A stretch of DNA of 64,000 bases from Actinomycetospora lutea (GTDB lineage Bacteria; Actinomycetota; Actinomycetes; Mycobacteriales; Pseudonocardiaceae), in NCBI RefSeq assembly GCF_028737205.1, contig NZ_JAQZAL010000001.1, forward strand, positions 248,001 to 312,000. Reading direction: 5' to 3'. The notes beneath the pieces were generated by a model. The model saw only the letters and a list, made by a program, of their open reading frames with translations. It ran no database searches and was not told the origin of the DNA. Each line of letters begins with the position of its first letter. The stretch's first letter is position 1. Made by a program: the position numbers and the translations under genes. Positions 27,125 to 34,594 of this stretch are shown in pieces.

Positions 27125-30060
27125 GAGGGCCAGGGGAGGGGCTCGGGCGGGAGGCCGGAGGCCAGGAGGGTCGCGAGGTGGTCGCCGCGACGCTCGGTGA
27201 GCTGGTCGATCTGCGTGCGGCACGAGAACCCGTCGGCGACGACGGCCGTGTCCGGGGAGGCCTCCCGCACCCGGGGGAGCAGCACCTGCTCGCCACAGGC
27301 CACCGACACCTCGTAGTGCCCCTGCTCGAACCCGAAGTTGCCCGCCAGCCCGCAGCACCCGGAGTCGAGCACCTCCACCGCGGCGCCCCCGCGGCGCAGC
27401 ACCGCGGTCTCCGCGCCGTAGCCGCCGGTCGCGTGCTGGTGACAGTGCTGCTGGACGATCACCTCGCGACCCGTGATGCCCGGCGGCGTCCAGTCCGGCG
27501 CGCGCTCGGCGAGCAGGCGCCCGAGCGTCGTCGTGGCCGCGGCGACCGCGTCGGCGCGCGGCCCGGGCAGCAGGTTCGGCGCGTCGTCGGTGAACACCGC
27601 GGTGCAGCTGGGCTCGAGCCCGACGATCGGCATCCCGGCCCCGACCGCCGGCGCGAGCGCGTCGAGCGTGCGCCCCAGCACGCGCGCGGCGACGCCGAGC
27701 TGGCCCGTCGTCACCCAGGTCAGCCCGCAACAGAGCTCCTTCTCGGGGAGGCGGACCCGGAACCCCGCCGCCTCCAGCACGCGCACCGCGTCGGCGCCGG
27801 CCCACGGGTGCAGGAACTCGGTGAACGTGTCGGGCCAGAGCAGCACCTCGCCGCGCTCGCCCGACCCGCGCGGACCCCGCGCGCGGTACCAGTGCGAGAA
27901 CCGCGGGGTGGCGAACGCCGGGAGCGACCGGCGCTCGTCGATGCCGCCGGCGCGTTTGAGCAGGCCGGCGACCCGCGCCGACGTCACCCGGTTGACCAGC
28001 GGCGCGAGCGGTGCCGCGACCCGGGCGAGCGCGGGCAGCCAGCCCATCGACAGGTGCGAGCGCGGCCGGCGCCAGGGCCGGCGGGCGTAGTGGTGGTGCA
28101 GGAACTCGGCCTTGTAGGTGGCCATGTCGACGTTGACCGGGCAGTCGGACAGGCAGCCCTTGCACGCGAGGCAGAGGTCGAGGGCGTCGCGGACCTCGGT
28201 GGAGCGCCAGCCGTCGGTGATCGGCGAGTCGGCGTGCCCGCGCAGCATCTCCCAGAGCAGCCGCGCCCGGCCGCGCGTGGAGTGCTGCTCCTCGCCGGTG
28301 ACCCGGTACGAGGGACACATGACGTCTCCATCGGTGCGCCGGCACCGCCCCACGCCGATGCACCGCTCGATCGCGCGCGTGAAGCGCCCGTCGTCCGACG
28401 GGTAGGCGAAGGCCGACGCCGGGTCGGCGGGGTCGTAGTCGGCGCCGACGTGCAGGTGCTCGTCGAGGCGGTAGGGGTGCACGACCTTGCCGGGGTTCAT
28501 CCGGTTGCGCGGGTCGAACAGCGCCTTGACCGACTCGAACGCCGCGACCAGCTCCGGGCCGTACATCCGCTCGAGCAGCTCGCCGCGCGACTGCCCGTCG
28601 CCGTGCTCGCCGGACAACGACCCGCCGTACTTCACGCACAGGTCGGCCGAGCGCTCCATGAACGTGCGGTAGTCCGCGACCCCGGCCGGCGTGCGCAGGT
28701 CGAACGGGATGCGCGTGTGGATGCAGCCGTGCCCGAAGTGCCCGTAGATCGCGGTGCTCGCGGTGAAGCCGTACTCGTCGAGCAGCGCGACCCACTCGGC
28801 GAGGTAGTCGCCGAGCCGGTCGGTCGGGAGCGCCGCGTCCTCCCAGCCCTCGTAGTTGTCGACTCCGGTGCGCGGGTCGCGGGCGGACACCGGCAGCGCC
28901 GACTCGCGGATCGCGAACAGCTCCGCCTGCTGGGCGCGGTCGGTGACGGTGAGGATCGACGGCCCGTGCGCGGCGAGGTCGGCGGCCAGCGCCTCGGCGC
29001 GGGCCACCGCGCGCCCGGCGTCGTCGTCGCGCATCTGGACCATCAGCCAGCTGTGGCCCTCGGGCATCGCGGCCATCGCCTCCTGGTGGAAGCCGCGGAC
29101 CCGCTCGAACTCGACGATGTTGCGGTCGATGCACTCCAGGAAGTGCGGGGCGTGGGGCAGGATCGCGTCGACGCAGCGCGCGGCGGCGACCACGTCGGGG
29201 AAGCCGAGCACGACGAGCGCGGTCTCCGGGGCCTCGACGACGAGGTCGAGCTCGGCGTGCAGCACCGTGACCAGCGTCGACTCCGTGCCGACCAGCGCCC
29301 GGGCGAGGTGGAACTCGGATCCCGGCACCAGGTCGTCGAGGTTGTAGCCCGAGACGCGCCGGGGGATGTCGGGGAAGCGCTCGGCGACGAGCGACGCGTG
29401 GTCGGCGGCGATGGCGCGCAGCCCGCGGTAGATCTCCGCGCGCCGGCCGCCCTCGGCCTGGATCGCCGCGTACTCCTGCTCCGTGGTGGGCCCGACCCAG
29501 CACCGCAGCCCGTCGTAGGTGAGCACCTCGAGGCGCCGGACGTTGTCGGCGACCTTGCCGAACACCTGTGCGGTCGAGCCGCAGGAGTTGTTGCCGATCA
29601 TCCCGCCGAGCGTGCAGCTGACGTGCGTCGCGGGCTTCGGGCCGTAGATCAGGCGTCCGGGCAGCGCGGCGTTGAGGTCGTCGAGCTTGATGCCGGGCTC
29701 GACGACGCAGGTGCGGGCGTCCTCGTCGACCGAGACGATCCGGGTGCAGTACTTCGACCAGTCGATCACCACCGCGGCGTTGCAGCACTGCCCGGCGAGG
29801 CTCGTGCCGCCACCGCGGGACAGGACGGGGACGTCGTGCTCGCGACAGACCGCGAGCGCCGCGACGCCGGCATCGATCGAGCGCGGGACGACGACGCCGA
29901 TCGGGACCTGGCGGTAGTTCGAGGCGTCGACCGCGTAGGCCGCCCGCGAGCCGGCGTCGAACCGGACCTCGCCGTCGACCCGGGCGGCGAGCGCCTGTTC
30001 CAGGGCCTCCTCCGGCGCGAGCGGGCGGGTGCGCGGTGGGGGCAGATCGACCGTGGCCAC
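27121..30060 (-). CDS. FAD-linked oxidase fused to Fe-S (GlpC-like) subunit, D-lactate/glycolate dehydrogenase type
   Basis: The 979-residue fusion has a PCMH-type FAD-binding domain (VLSRGGGTSLAGQCCNAAVVIDWSKY, THVSCTLGGMIGNNSCGSTAQVFGK), a FAD-oxidase C-terminal domain to about residue 540 (GHFGHGCIHTRIPFDLRT, YGGSLSGEHGDGQSRGE), a ferredoxin part (RCIGVGRCRRTDGDVMCPSYR and LCLACKGCLSDCPVNVD), and two CCG domains (ELCCGLTW, DSGCCGLAGNFGFEQGHYEVS). It should oxidise a 2-hydroxy acid and pass electrons to the respiratory chain. The first cluster motif lacks one usual Cys (CIGVGRC), whereas the second is complete. The GTG start at 30060 precedes VATVDLPPP. The stop comes from the palindrome. 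It is divergent from the CoA-binding gene. Confidence 0.88.
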   Translation of the reverse strand: MATVDLPPPRTRPLAPEEALEQALAARVDGEVRFDAGSRAAYAVDASNYRQVPIGVVVPRSIDAGVAALAVCREHDVPVLSRGGGTSLAGQCCNAAVVIDWSKYCTRIVSVDEDARTCVVEPGIKLDDLNAALPGRLIYGPKPATHVSCTLGGMIGNNSCGSTAQVFGKVADNVRRLEVLTYDGLRCWVGPTTEQEYAAIQAEGGRRAEIYRGLRAIAADHASLVAERFPDIPRRVSGYNLDDLVPGSEFHLARALVGTESTLVTVLHAELDLVVEAPETALVVLGFPDVVAAARCVDAILPHAPHFLECIDRNIVEFERVRGFHQEAMAAMPEGHSWLMVQMRDDDAGRAVARAEALAADLAAHGPSILTVTDRAQQAELFAIRESALPVSARDPRTGVDNYEGWEDAALPTDRLGDYLAEWVALLDEYGFTASTAIYGHFGHGCIHTRIPFDLRTPAGVADYRTFMERSADLCVKYGGSLSGEHGDGQSRGELLERMYGPELVAAFESVKALFDPRNRMNPGKVVHPYRLDEHLHVGADYDPADPASAFAYPSDDGRFTRAIERCIGVGRCRRTDGDVMCPSYRVTGEEQHSTRGRARLLWEMLRGHADSPITDGWRSTEVRDALDLCLACKGCLSDCPVNVDMATYKAEFLHHHYARRPWRRPRSHLSMGWLPALARVAAPLAPLVNRVTSARVAGLLKRAGGIDERRSLPAFATPRFSHWYRARGPRGSGERGEVLLWPDTFTEFLHPWAGADAVRVLEAAGFRVRLPEKELCCGLTWVTTGQLGVAARVLGRTLDALAPAVGAGMPIVGLEPSCTAVFTDDAPNLLPGPRADAVAAATTTLGRLLAERAPDWTPPGITGREVIVQQHCHQHATGGYGAETAVLRRGGAAVEVLDSGCCGLAGNFGFEQGHYEVSVACGEQVLLPRVREASPDTAVVADGFSCRTQIDQLTERRGDHLATLLASGLPPEPLPWPS

Positions 30061-30148
30061 CGGACGACTCTGTGCGCGGCCCCGGCGGGACGCAAGTTCT
30101 CCCCGAGGTGAGCTCCGGGCCCATGGTCCCGGAGGGGGTTCCCGGGAG

Positions 30149-30595
30149 ATGCGCGAAGATGGACCGGTGGAGACGGGGCTCGTGGACGACGCCGCCGTGG
30201 GCGCGCTGCTGACCGGCGTGCGGCGGGTCGCGGTGCTCGGCGTCTCCGACCGGTTCAACCGGCCCAGCTTCCGCCTCGCCGCCTACCTGCTCGACCGGAC
30301 GGGGTGGAGCGTCGATCTCGTGAACCCGCACGTCGTGGAGACGCTCGGGCGGCTCTGCGCCCCGCTGCTCGCCGACGTCCCGACACCCGACCTCGTCGTC
30401 GTGTTCCGCGCACCCGGTGCCTGGGACGCGGTGGTGGACGAGGTCGCCGCGGTCGGCGGCGGGGCGGTGTGGCTGCCCGCCGGGGTCGCCGACGCGGACA
30501 CGACGGCCCGGGTCGTCGCCCGCGCGCACGGGCTCGGCGTCCGGGCCGTCGCCGACCGCGACCTGCGCGCCGAGCACAAGAGGTGGTGCCCGTGA
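30149..30595 (+). CDS. CoA-binding domain protein (YccU-like)
   Basis: The product of about 148 residues has a Rossmann-like CoA-binding fold: LLTGVRRVAVLGVSDRFNRPSFRLAAYLLDRTGWSVDLVNPHVVETLGRLCAPLLADVPTPDLVVVFRAP and GGGAVWLPAGVADADTTARVVARAHGLGVRAVADRDLRAEHKRW. The normal family motif V-N-P is present. The function in cells is unknown. The start is ambiguous: ATG 30149, or GTG 30167 (six residues shorter). GGAGGGGG lies 11 bases before the first. It overlaps the following gene by GTGA. Confidence 0.82.
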   Translation: MREDGPVETGLVDDAAVGALLTGVRRVAVLGVSDRFNRPSFRLAAYLLDRTGWSVDLVNPHVVETLGRLCAPLLADVPTPDLVVVFRAPGAWDAVVDEVAAVGGGAVWLPAGVADADTTARVVARAHGLGVRAVADRDLRAEHKRWCP

Positions 30596-31119
30596 GCACC
30601 GAGCATCCCGCCGTCACCCGCGAGCCCGACCGTCTCGAGGTCCGCGCGCCCCGCACCGCGCCCGTGGTCACCCTGGTCACCGGGGTGATCGGCCTCGCGG
30701 CCGGCGTGTGGCTGCTGCTCACCGGCGGCACCGCCGGTGTCGTGCTCGGCGTCGTGCTCGTCCTGTTCTTCGGGGTCGGCGCGGTGCGGGCCGCACTGCG
30801 CCTCGTGCGCGGCGCGCCGCTGCTGATCGCGACCCGCGAGGGCGTCGACGACGGCGGCTCGATCGTCGCCGCCGGCTTCCTGCCCTGGTCCGAGATCGGG
30901 ACGATCGACGTCCTGCCCGCCCGCGGCGGCGGGATGCTCGTGATCGGGGTCCGCGACCCCGAGGCGGTGCTCGCCCGGACCACCCCGGGGCGGGCGCGGG
31001 TGGGGCGCGCCCAGGCCGGGCGGCTCGGGAGCCCGGTCGTCCTGCCGCCGACGCTCCTGCCGGTGCCCGCCGACGAGCTCGCCGCCGACCTGGAGCGCCT
31101 CCGTCCGGACGGTGCCTAG
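30592..31119 (+). CDS. PH-domain-like two-helix membrane protein (STM3941-type)
   Basis: The 175-residue protein has two adjacent membrane helices at about 25-70 (VVTLVTGVIGLAAGVWLLLTGG and VVLGVVLVLFFGVGAVRAALRL) followed by a bacterial PH-like domain (LLIATREGVDDGGSIVAAGFLPWSEIGTIDVLPARGGGMLVIGVRDPEAVLARTTPGR). This arrangement recalls proteins annotated as the STM3941 family, of unknown role. The GTG start overlaps the CoA-binding gene stop (GTGA), and the next gene starts two bases after its stop, so the three genes form an operon. Confidence 0.72.
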   Translation: MSTEHPAVTREPDRLEVRAPRTAPVVTLVTGVIGLAAGVWLLLTGGTAGVVLGVVLVLFFGVGAVRAALRLVRGAPLLIATREGVDDGGSIVAAGFLPWSEIGTIDVLPARGGGMLVIGVRDPEAVLARTTPGRARVGRAQAGRLGSPVVLPPTLLPVPADELAADLERLRPDGA

Positions 31120-31121
31120 CG

Positions 31122-31733
31122 GTGGCCGACCACGCCCGCCGCCGCCGCGCGATGGTCGCGCACCTGCGCGAGCAGGGGATCGTCGACGAGCGGGTACTCG
31201 CGGCCATGGGCCGGGTGCCGCGCCACCGGTTCGTCCCCGCCCACCGCGCCGACGAGGCCTACGGCCCGGGCCCGCTGCCGATCGCGTGCGGTCAGACGAT
31301 CTCCGCTCCGGCGATGGTGGCCGCGATGGCGGCGCTGCTGGAGCTCACCGGCAGCGAGCGGGTGCTCGAGGTCGGCGCGGGCAGCGGCTACGCGGCCGCG
31401 GTGCTCTCGTGCCTCGCCCGCGAGGTCGTCACCGTCGAGTACCACCCCTCGCTGGCCGCGTCCGCCCGCGACGTGCTCGCCGCGACCGGCCACCACGTCG
31501 AGGTCCGCCACGGCGACGGGCGGCTCGGCGCCCCCGACCGCGCGCCCTTCGACGCGATCTCGGTGGCCGCGATGGCCGAGGGCGAGGTGCCGGCCGCGCT
31601 GCTCGAGCAGCTCGCCGACGACGGCGTGCTCGTCTGCCCCGTCGGGCACGGGCGCCACGGCGACCTCGTGCGCGTGCGCCGCGACGGGAGCGGGGACCGG
31701 ATCATGCCCGTCTCGTTCGTGCCCCTGCTCTGA
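31122..31733 (+). CDS. pcm: Protein-L-isoaspartate O-methyltransferase
   Basis: The 203-residue enzyme repairs isoaspartyl residues in aged proteins with S-adenosylmethionine. It contains ARRRRAMVAHLREQGIVDERVLAAMGRVPRHRFVP, AYGPGPLPIACGQTISAPAMVAAMAALLEL with the substrate-loop motif, SAM motif I VLEVGAGSGYAAAVLSCLAREVVTVEYHP, and post-motifs FDAISVAAMAEGEVPAALLEQLADDGVLVCPVG. The GTG start is two bases after the previous stop. An ATG ten codons later is possible. Its 3' end faces the SDR gene, six bases away. Confidence 0.93.
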   Translation: MADHARRRRAMVAHLREQGIVDERVLAAMGRVPRHRFVPAHRADEAYGPGPLPIACGQTISAPAMVAAMAALLELTGSERVLEVGAGSGYAAAVLSCLAREVVTVEYHPSLAASARDVLAATGHHVEVRHGDGRLGAPDRAPFDAISVAAMAEGEVPAALLEQLADDGVLVCPVGHGRHGDLVRVRRDGSGDRIMPVSFVPLL

Positions 31734-31739
31734 GGCGGC

Positions 31740-32651
31740 TCACCGGTACCCCGTGACGTCCGCCGGCCTGCCCGCGTCCTGCACCTCGACGATGTAGCGC
31801 CACGCGTCGGGCCGCGAGCCGTCGAGGTCGTCGACGCCGTACACGCGGGCCAGCTCGCCCGACGACGTCGACGCCGCGTTCCACCGGTGCCGCCCGGGGT
31901 CGGCGGCCAGCGCGGCGATCCCGCGTCCCACGAAGCGCGGGCTCTCGGAGATCGCGAAGTGCGGCTCGGTCGCGAGGGCGTCGCGCCAGGTCTCCTCGGT
32001 GACCCCGAAGTGCTCGAGCATCATCTCCGAGCGCAGCCAGCCGGGCGTCACCGCGACGGCCGTGCCGCCGTGGGCGGCCAGCTCGTGCGCCCACGACCGC
32101 GCCAGGCGGATCGGCGCGATCTTCGCGAGGTCGTAGTACACGTTGAGCCGGTAGTGCTCGGTGTTGTACTCCGCGGTCCCGTCGGTGACCTCGACGACGA
32201 GCCCGCCGGGCCGCCGGGCGAGCAGGCGCAGCGCGTGGTGCGCGGTGACGAGGTGCGTGTCGATCGCGAGGCGCAGGGTCCGCAGGCCGCCCTCGAGGTC
32301 GTGCTCCCACACCGGGACGTCCCACTCGACCAGCAGCTCGCCGCCCCAGATGTCGTTCACCAGCACGTCGAGGCGGCCGTGCTCGCGCTCGATGCGCCCC
32401 ACGAGCGCGGCGACGGCGTCAGGGTCGAGGTGGTCGGTCGGCGCGGCGATGCCGGTGCCGCCCGCCGCGGTGACCAGGTCCGCGGTGTCCTCGACGGTCT
32501 CGGCGCCCCCGTACCCCGAGGGACGCCCGCGGGTGCTGCGTCCGGTGCACCAGACGGTGGCGCCCGCGGCCCCCAGCTCCACGGCGATCCCGCGCCCCGC
32601 ACCCCGCGTGGCCCCGGCGACGAGCGCGACGCGTCCGGTCAGATCGGTCAT
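31740..32651 (-). CDS. Short-chain dehydrogenase/reductase
   Basis: The 303-residue NAD(P)-dependent oxidoreductase has MTDLTGRVALVAGATRGAGRGIAVELGAAGATVWCTGRSTRG with the TGxxxGxG-like AGATRGAGRG, VLVNDIWGGE (an NNAG-like site), and HYRLNVYYDLAKIAPIRLARSWAHELAAHGGTAVAVTPGWLRSEMM with YxxxK as YYDLAK. It belongs to the larger SDRs (DHRS1-like), to judge by the Asp-Ile-Trp-Gly-Gly motif. The substrate is unknown. The ATG at 32651 follows a palindrome that separates it from treZ on the same strand, so it probably has its own promoter. Confidence 0.87.
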   Translation of the reverse strand: MTDLTGRVALVAGATRGAGRGIAVELGAAGATVWCTGRSTRGRPSGYGGAETVEDTADLVTAAGGTGIAAPTDHLDPDAVAALVGRIEREHGRLDVLVNDIWGGELLVEWDVPVWEHDLEGGLRTLRLAIDTHLVTAHHALRLLARRPGGLVVEVTDGTAEYNTEHYRLNVYYDLAKIAPIRLARSWAHELAAHGGTAVAVTPGWLRSEMMLEHFGVTEETWRDALATEPHFAISESPRFVGRGIAALAADPGRHRWNAASTSSGELARVYGVDDLDGSRPDAWRYIVEVQDAGRPADVTGYR

Positions 32652-32687
32652 GCCGGGCACGGTGGCACGGCCCCCCGACAGTCCCGT

Positions 32688-32726
32688 GTGAGCGACATTC
32701 CCGGCCATGCCGGGAATGTCGCTCAC
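32688..32726. terminator. 39-base GTGAGCG palindrome, copy 3, after treZ
   Basis: Two perfect 18-base arms (GTGAGCGACATTCCCGGC and its complement) flank a CAT loop. The TGA inside the right end, read on the minus strand, is the treZ stop codon. Compared with copy 2, AAA/TTT became ACA/TGT on both sides, so pairing is kept. Confidence 0.82.
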
Positions 32727-34465
32727 GTACGGACCAGGGCGAACGACTCCGGGCCGAGGGTCAGGGCGTCCGGGGCGAGGTCGACGCCCGACGGTGCGGA
32801 GAGCACCGCGGAGGCCGCCACCGAGAACACAGCCGGGGACGAGCCCAGGTTCACCGCCAGCCGCAGCGCGCCCCGGTGCACGACGAGCGTGCGCGCGGTG
32901 TCGTCGTGGTCGACGCGGACCGGGTCGAGGTGCGGGTCGGTGAGCTCCGGGTGCGCGCGGCGCAGGGCGATCAGCTCCCGGTAGACGCCGAGCAGCTCGG
33001 CGTGGGGCTCCCGGGACGGCTCCGACCAGTCCAGGCGCGAGGCCTCGAACGTCGACAGCGCCGTGGGGTCGGGCACCTCGTCGGCGCCCCAGCCGTGCTC
33101 GGCGAACTCCCGGGTGCGCCCCTCCCGCACGGCCGTCTGCAGCTCCGGGTCCTCGAAGCCCACGAAGAACGCCCAGGGGGTGCGGGCGCCCCACTCCTCG
33201 CCCATGAAGATCATCGGTGTGTAGGGCGAGCAGAGCACCAGCGCCGCCCCGCACCCCAGCAGCCCGGGGGAGACGGTGGCCGAGAGCCGGTCGCCGCCGG
33301 CCCGGTTGCCGACCTGGTCGTGGTCCTGGAGGTAGGCGAGGAACCGGTGCCCGGGCGTGTGCAGCAGGTCGACCGGGCGCCCGTGCGTGCGCCCGCGGAA
33401 CGTCGACCAGGTGCCGGCGTGGTGGAACGGGTGGTGCAGGACCTCGGCCAGCGAGGCGAGCTCCCCGAAGTCCACGTAGTAGCCCTGGGTCTCGCCGGTG
33501 AGGGTCGAGTGCAGGGCGTGGTGGATGTCGTCGCACCACTGCGCGTCCAGCCCGTAGCCGCCCGCCTCGCGCGGGGTGATCAGCCGCGGGTCGTTGAGGT
33601 CCGACTCGGCGATCAGCGTCAGGGGTCGGCGCAGGTGCGCCGAGAGCGACGCGACGTGCTCGGCCATCTCCTCGAGCAGGTGCGTCGCGCGGGCGTCGCG
33701 CAGCGCGTGGACGGCGTCGAGGCGCAGCGCGTCGACGCCGAAGTCGCGCAGCCACATCGTGACGTTCTCGAGGATGTAGGCCCGCACCGTGTCCGAGCCG
33801 GGGCCGTCGAGGTTCAGCGAGGGGCCCCAGACGTTCTCGCCGAGGAAGTAGGGCCCGAAGCGGTCGAGATAGGCCCCCGAGGGCCCGAGGTGGTTGTAGA
33901 CGACGTCGAGCACCACGCCCAGCCCGCGCGCGTGGCAGGCGTCGACGAACCGGCGGAACGCGGCCGGGCCGCCGTAGTTCTCGGTCACCGCGTACCAGAG
34001 CACGCCGTCGTAGCCCCAGCCGCGCGTGCCGTCGAAGGCGTTGACCGGCAGGACCTCGACGAAGTCGACGCCCAGCTCGACGAGGTGGTCGAGCCGCTCC
34101 TGCGCCGAGGCGAACGTGCCGCCGGGCGTGAAGGTCCCGACGTGCATCTCGTAGATCACCGAGCCCGGCAGCGAGCGGCCCGTCCAGGCGGCGTCGGCGG
34201 GGGACGGCTCGACCTCGACCAGCCGCGACGCGGCGTGCACGCCGTGTGGCTGCCAGCGCGACCGCGGGTCGGGCAGGGGCTCGCCGCCGTCCAGGGAGTA
34301 CGCGTAGTCGGTGCCGGGACCGGCGTCGGGCACGGTAACGCGCCACCAGCCCTGGTCGCCGGCGGTCATCGCCTCGGTGCGGCCCCCGCCGGAGCCGTCG
34401 GGACCGGGGAGGACGAGGTCCACCGACGTGCGGTCGGGCGCCCATACCGCGAACTCGTGAGTCAC
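32723..34465 (-). CDS. treZ: Malto-oligosyltrehalose trehalohydrolase
   Basis: The 580-residue GH13 enzyme releases trehalose from maltooligosyl-trehalose made by TreY. It has an N-terminal Ig-like domain (THEFAVWAPDRTSVDLVLPGPDG), the linker VIYEMHVGTFTPGGTFASAQERLDHLVELGVDFVEVLPVNAF, GVVLDVVYNHLGPSG, VDALRLDAVHALRD with the nucleophile Asp, LIAESDLNDPRL with the acid Glu, and LQDHDQVGNRAGGDRL with the third carboxylate. The C-terminal all-beta domain is complete. The GTG start has AAGCAT seven bases before it. It stands apart from treY-glgX, which are 9.6 kb away on the same strand. Confidence 0.95.
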   Translation of the reverse strand: MTHEFAVWAPDRTSVDLVLPGPDGSGGGRTEAMTAGDQGWWRVTVPDAGPGTDYAYSLDGGEPLPDPRSRWQPHGVHAASRLVEVEPSPADAAWTGRSLPGSVIYEMHVGTFTPGGTFASAQERLDHLVELGVDFVEVLPVNAFDGTRGWGYDGVLWYAVTENYGGPAAFRRFVDACHARGLGVVLDVVYNHLGPSGAYLDRFGPYFLGENVWGPSLNLDGPGSDTVRAYILENVTMWLRDFGVDALRLDAVHALRDARATHLLEEMAEHVASLSAHLRRPLTLIAESDLNDPRLITPREAGGYGLDAQWCDDIHHALHSTLTGETQGYYVDFGELASLAEVLHHPFHHAGTWSTFRGRTHGRPVDLLHTPGHRFLAYLQDHDQVGNRAGGDRLSATVSPGLLGCGAALVLCSPYTPMIFMGEEWGARTPWAFFVGFEDPELQTAVREGRTREFAEHGWGADEVPDPTALSTFEASRLDWSEPSREPHAELLGVYRELIALRRAHPELTDPHLDPVRVDHDDTARTLVVHRGALRLAVNLGSSPAVFSVAASAVLSAPSGVDLAPDALTLGPESFALVRT

Positions 34466-34594
34466 GGCAGCGATGCTTCCCGACGAGCCGCGTGCGCATG
34501 CGTGGTGCGCGACCGGGAAGATGGCGCCGGGATCAGGACGGCCACCACGGCGGGATGGGACGATCCGGTCGTCCACAGGCACGGGGGCGGTGAC

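Noticed and set aside
30113..30134. CTCCGGG-N8-CCCGGAG inverted repeat before the CoA-binding gene
   Set aside because: Seven-base GC-only arms are common by chance in this DNA. It overlaps the ribosome-binding region, and no comparable site was found elsewhere.
25826..30577. A 1583-codon open frame on the minus strand across pyk, the aminotransferase and the oxidoreductase
   Set aside because: It crosses three real genes and a terminator palindrome, and is low-complexity where it opposes or shifts against them.
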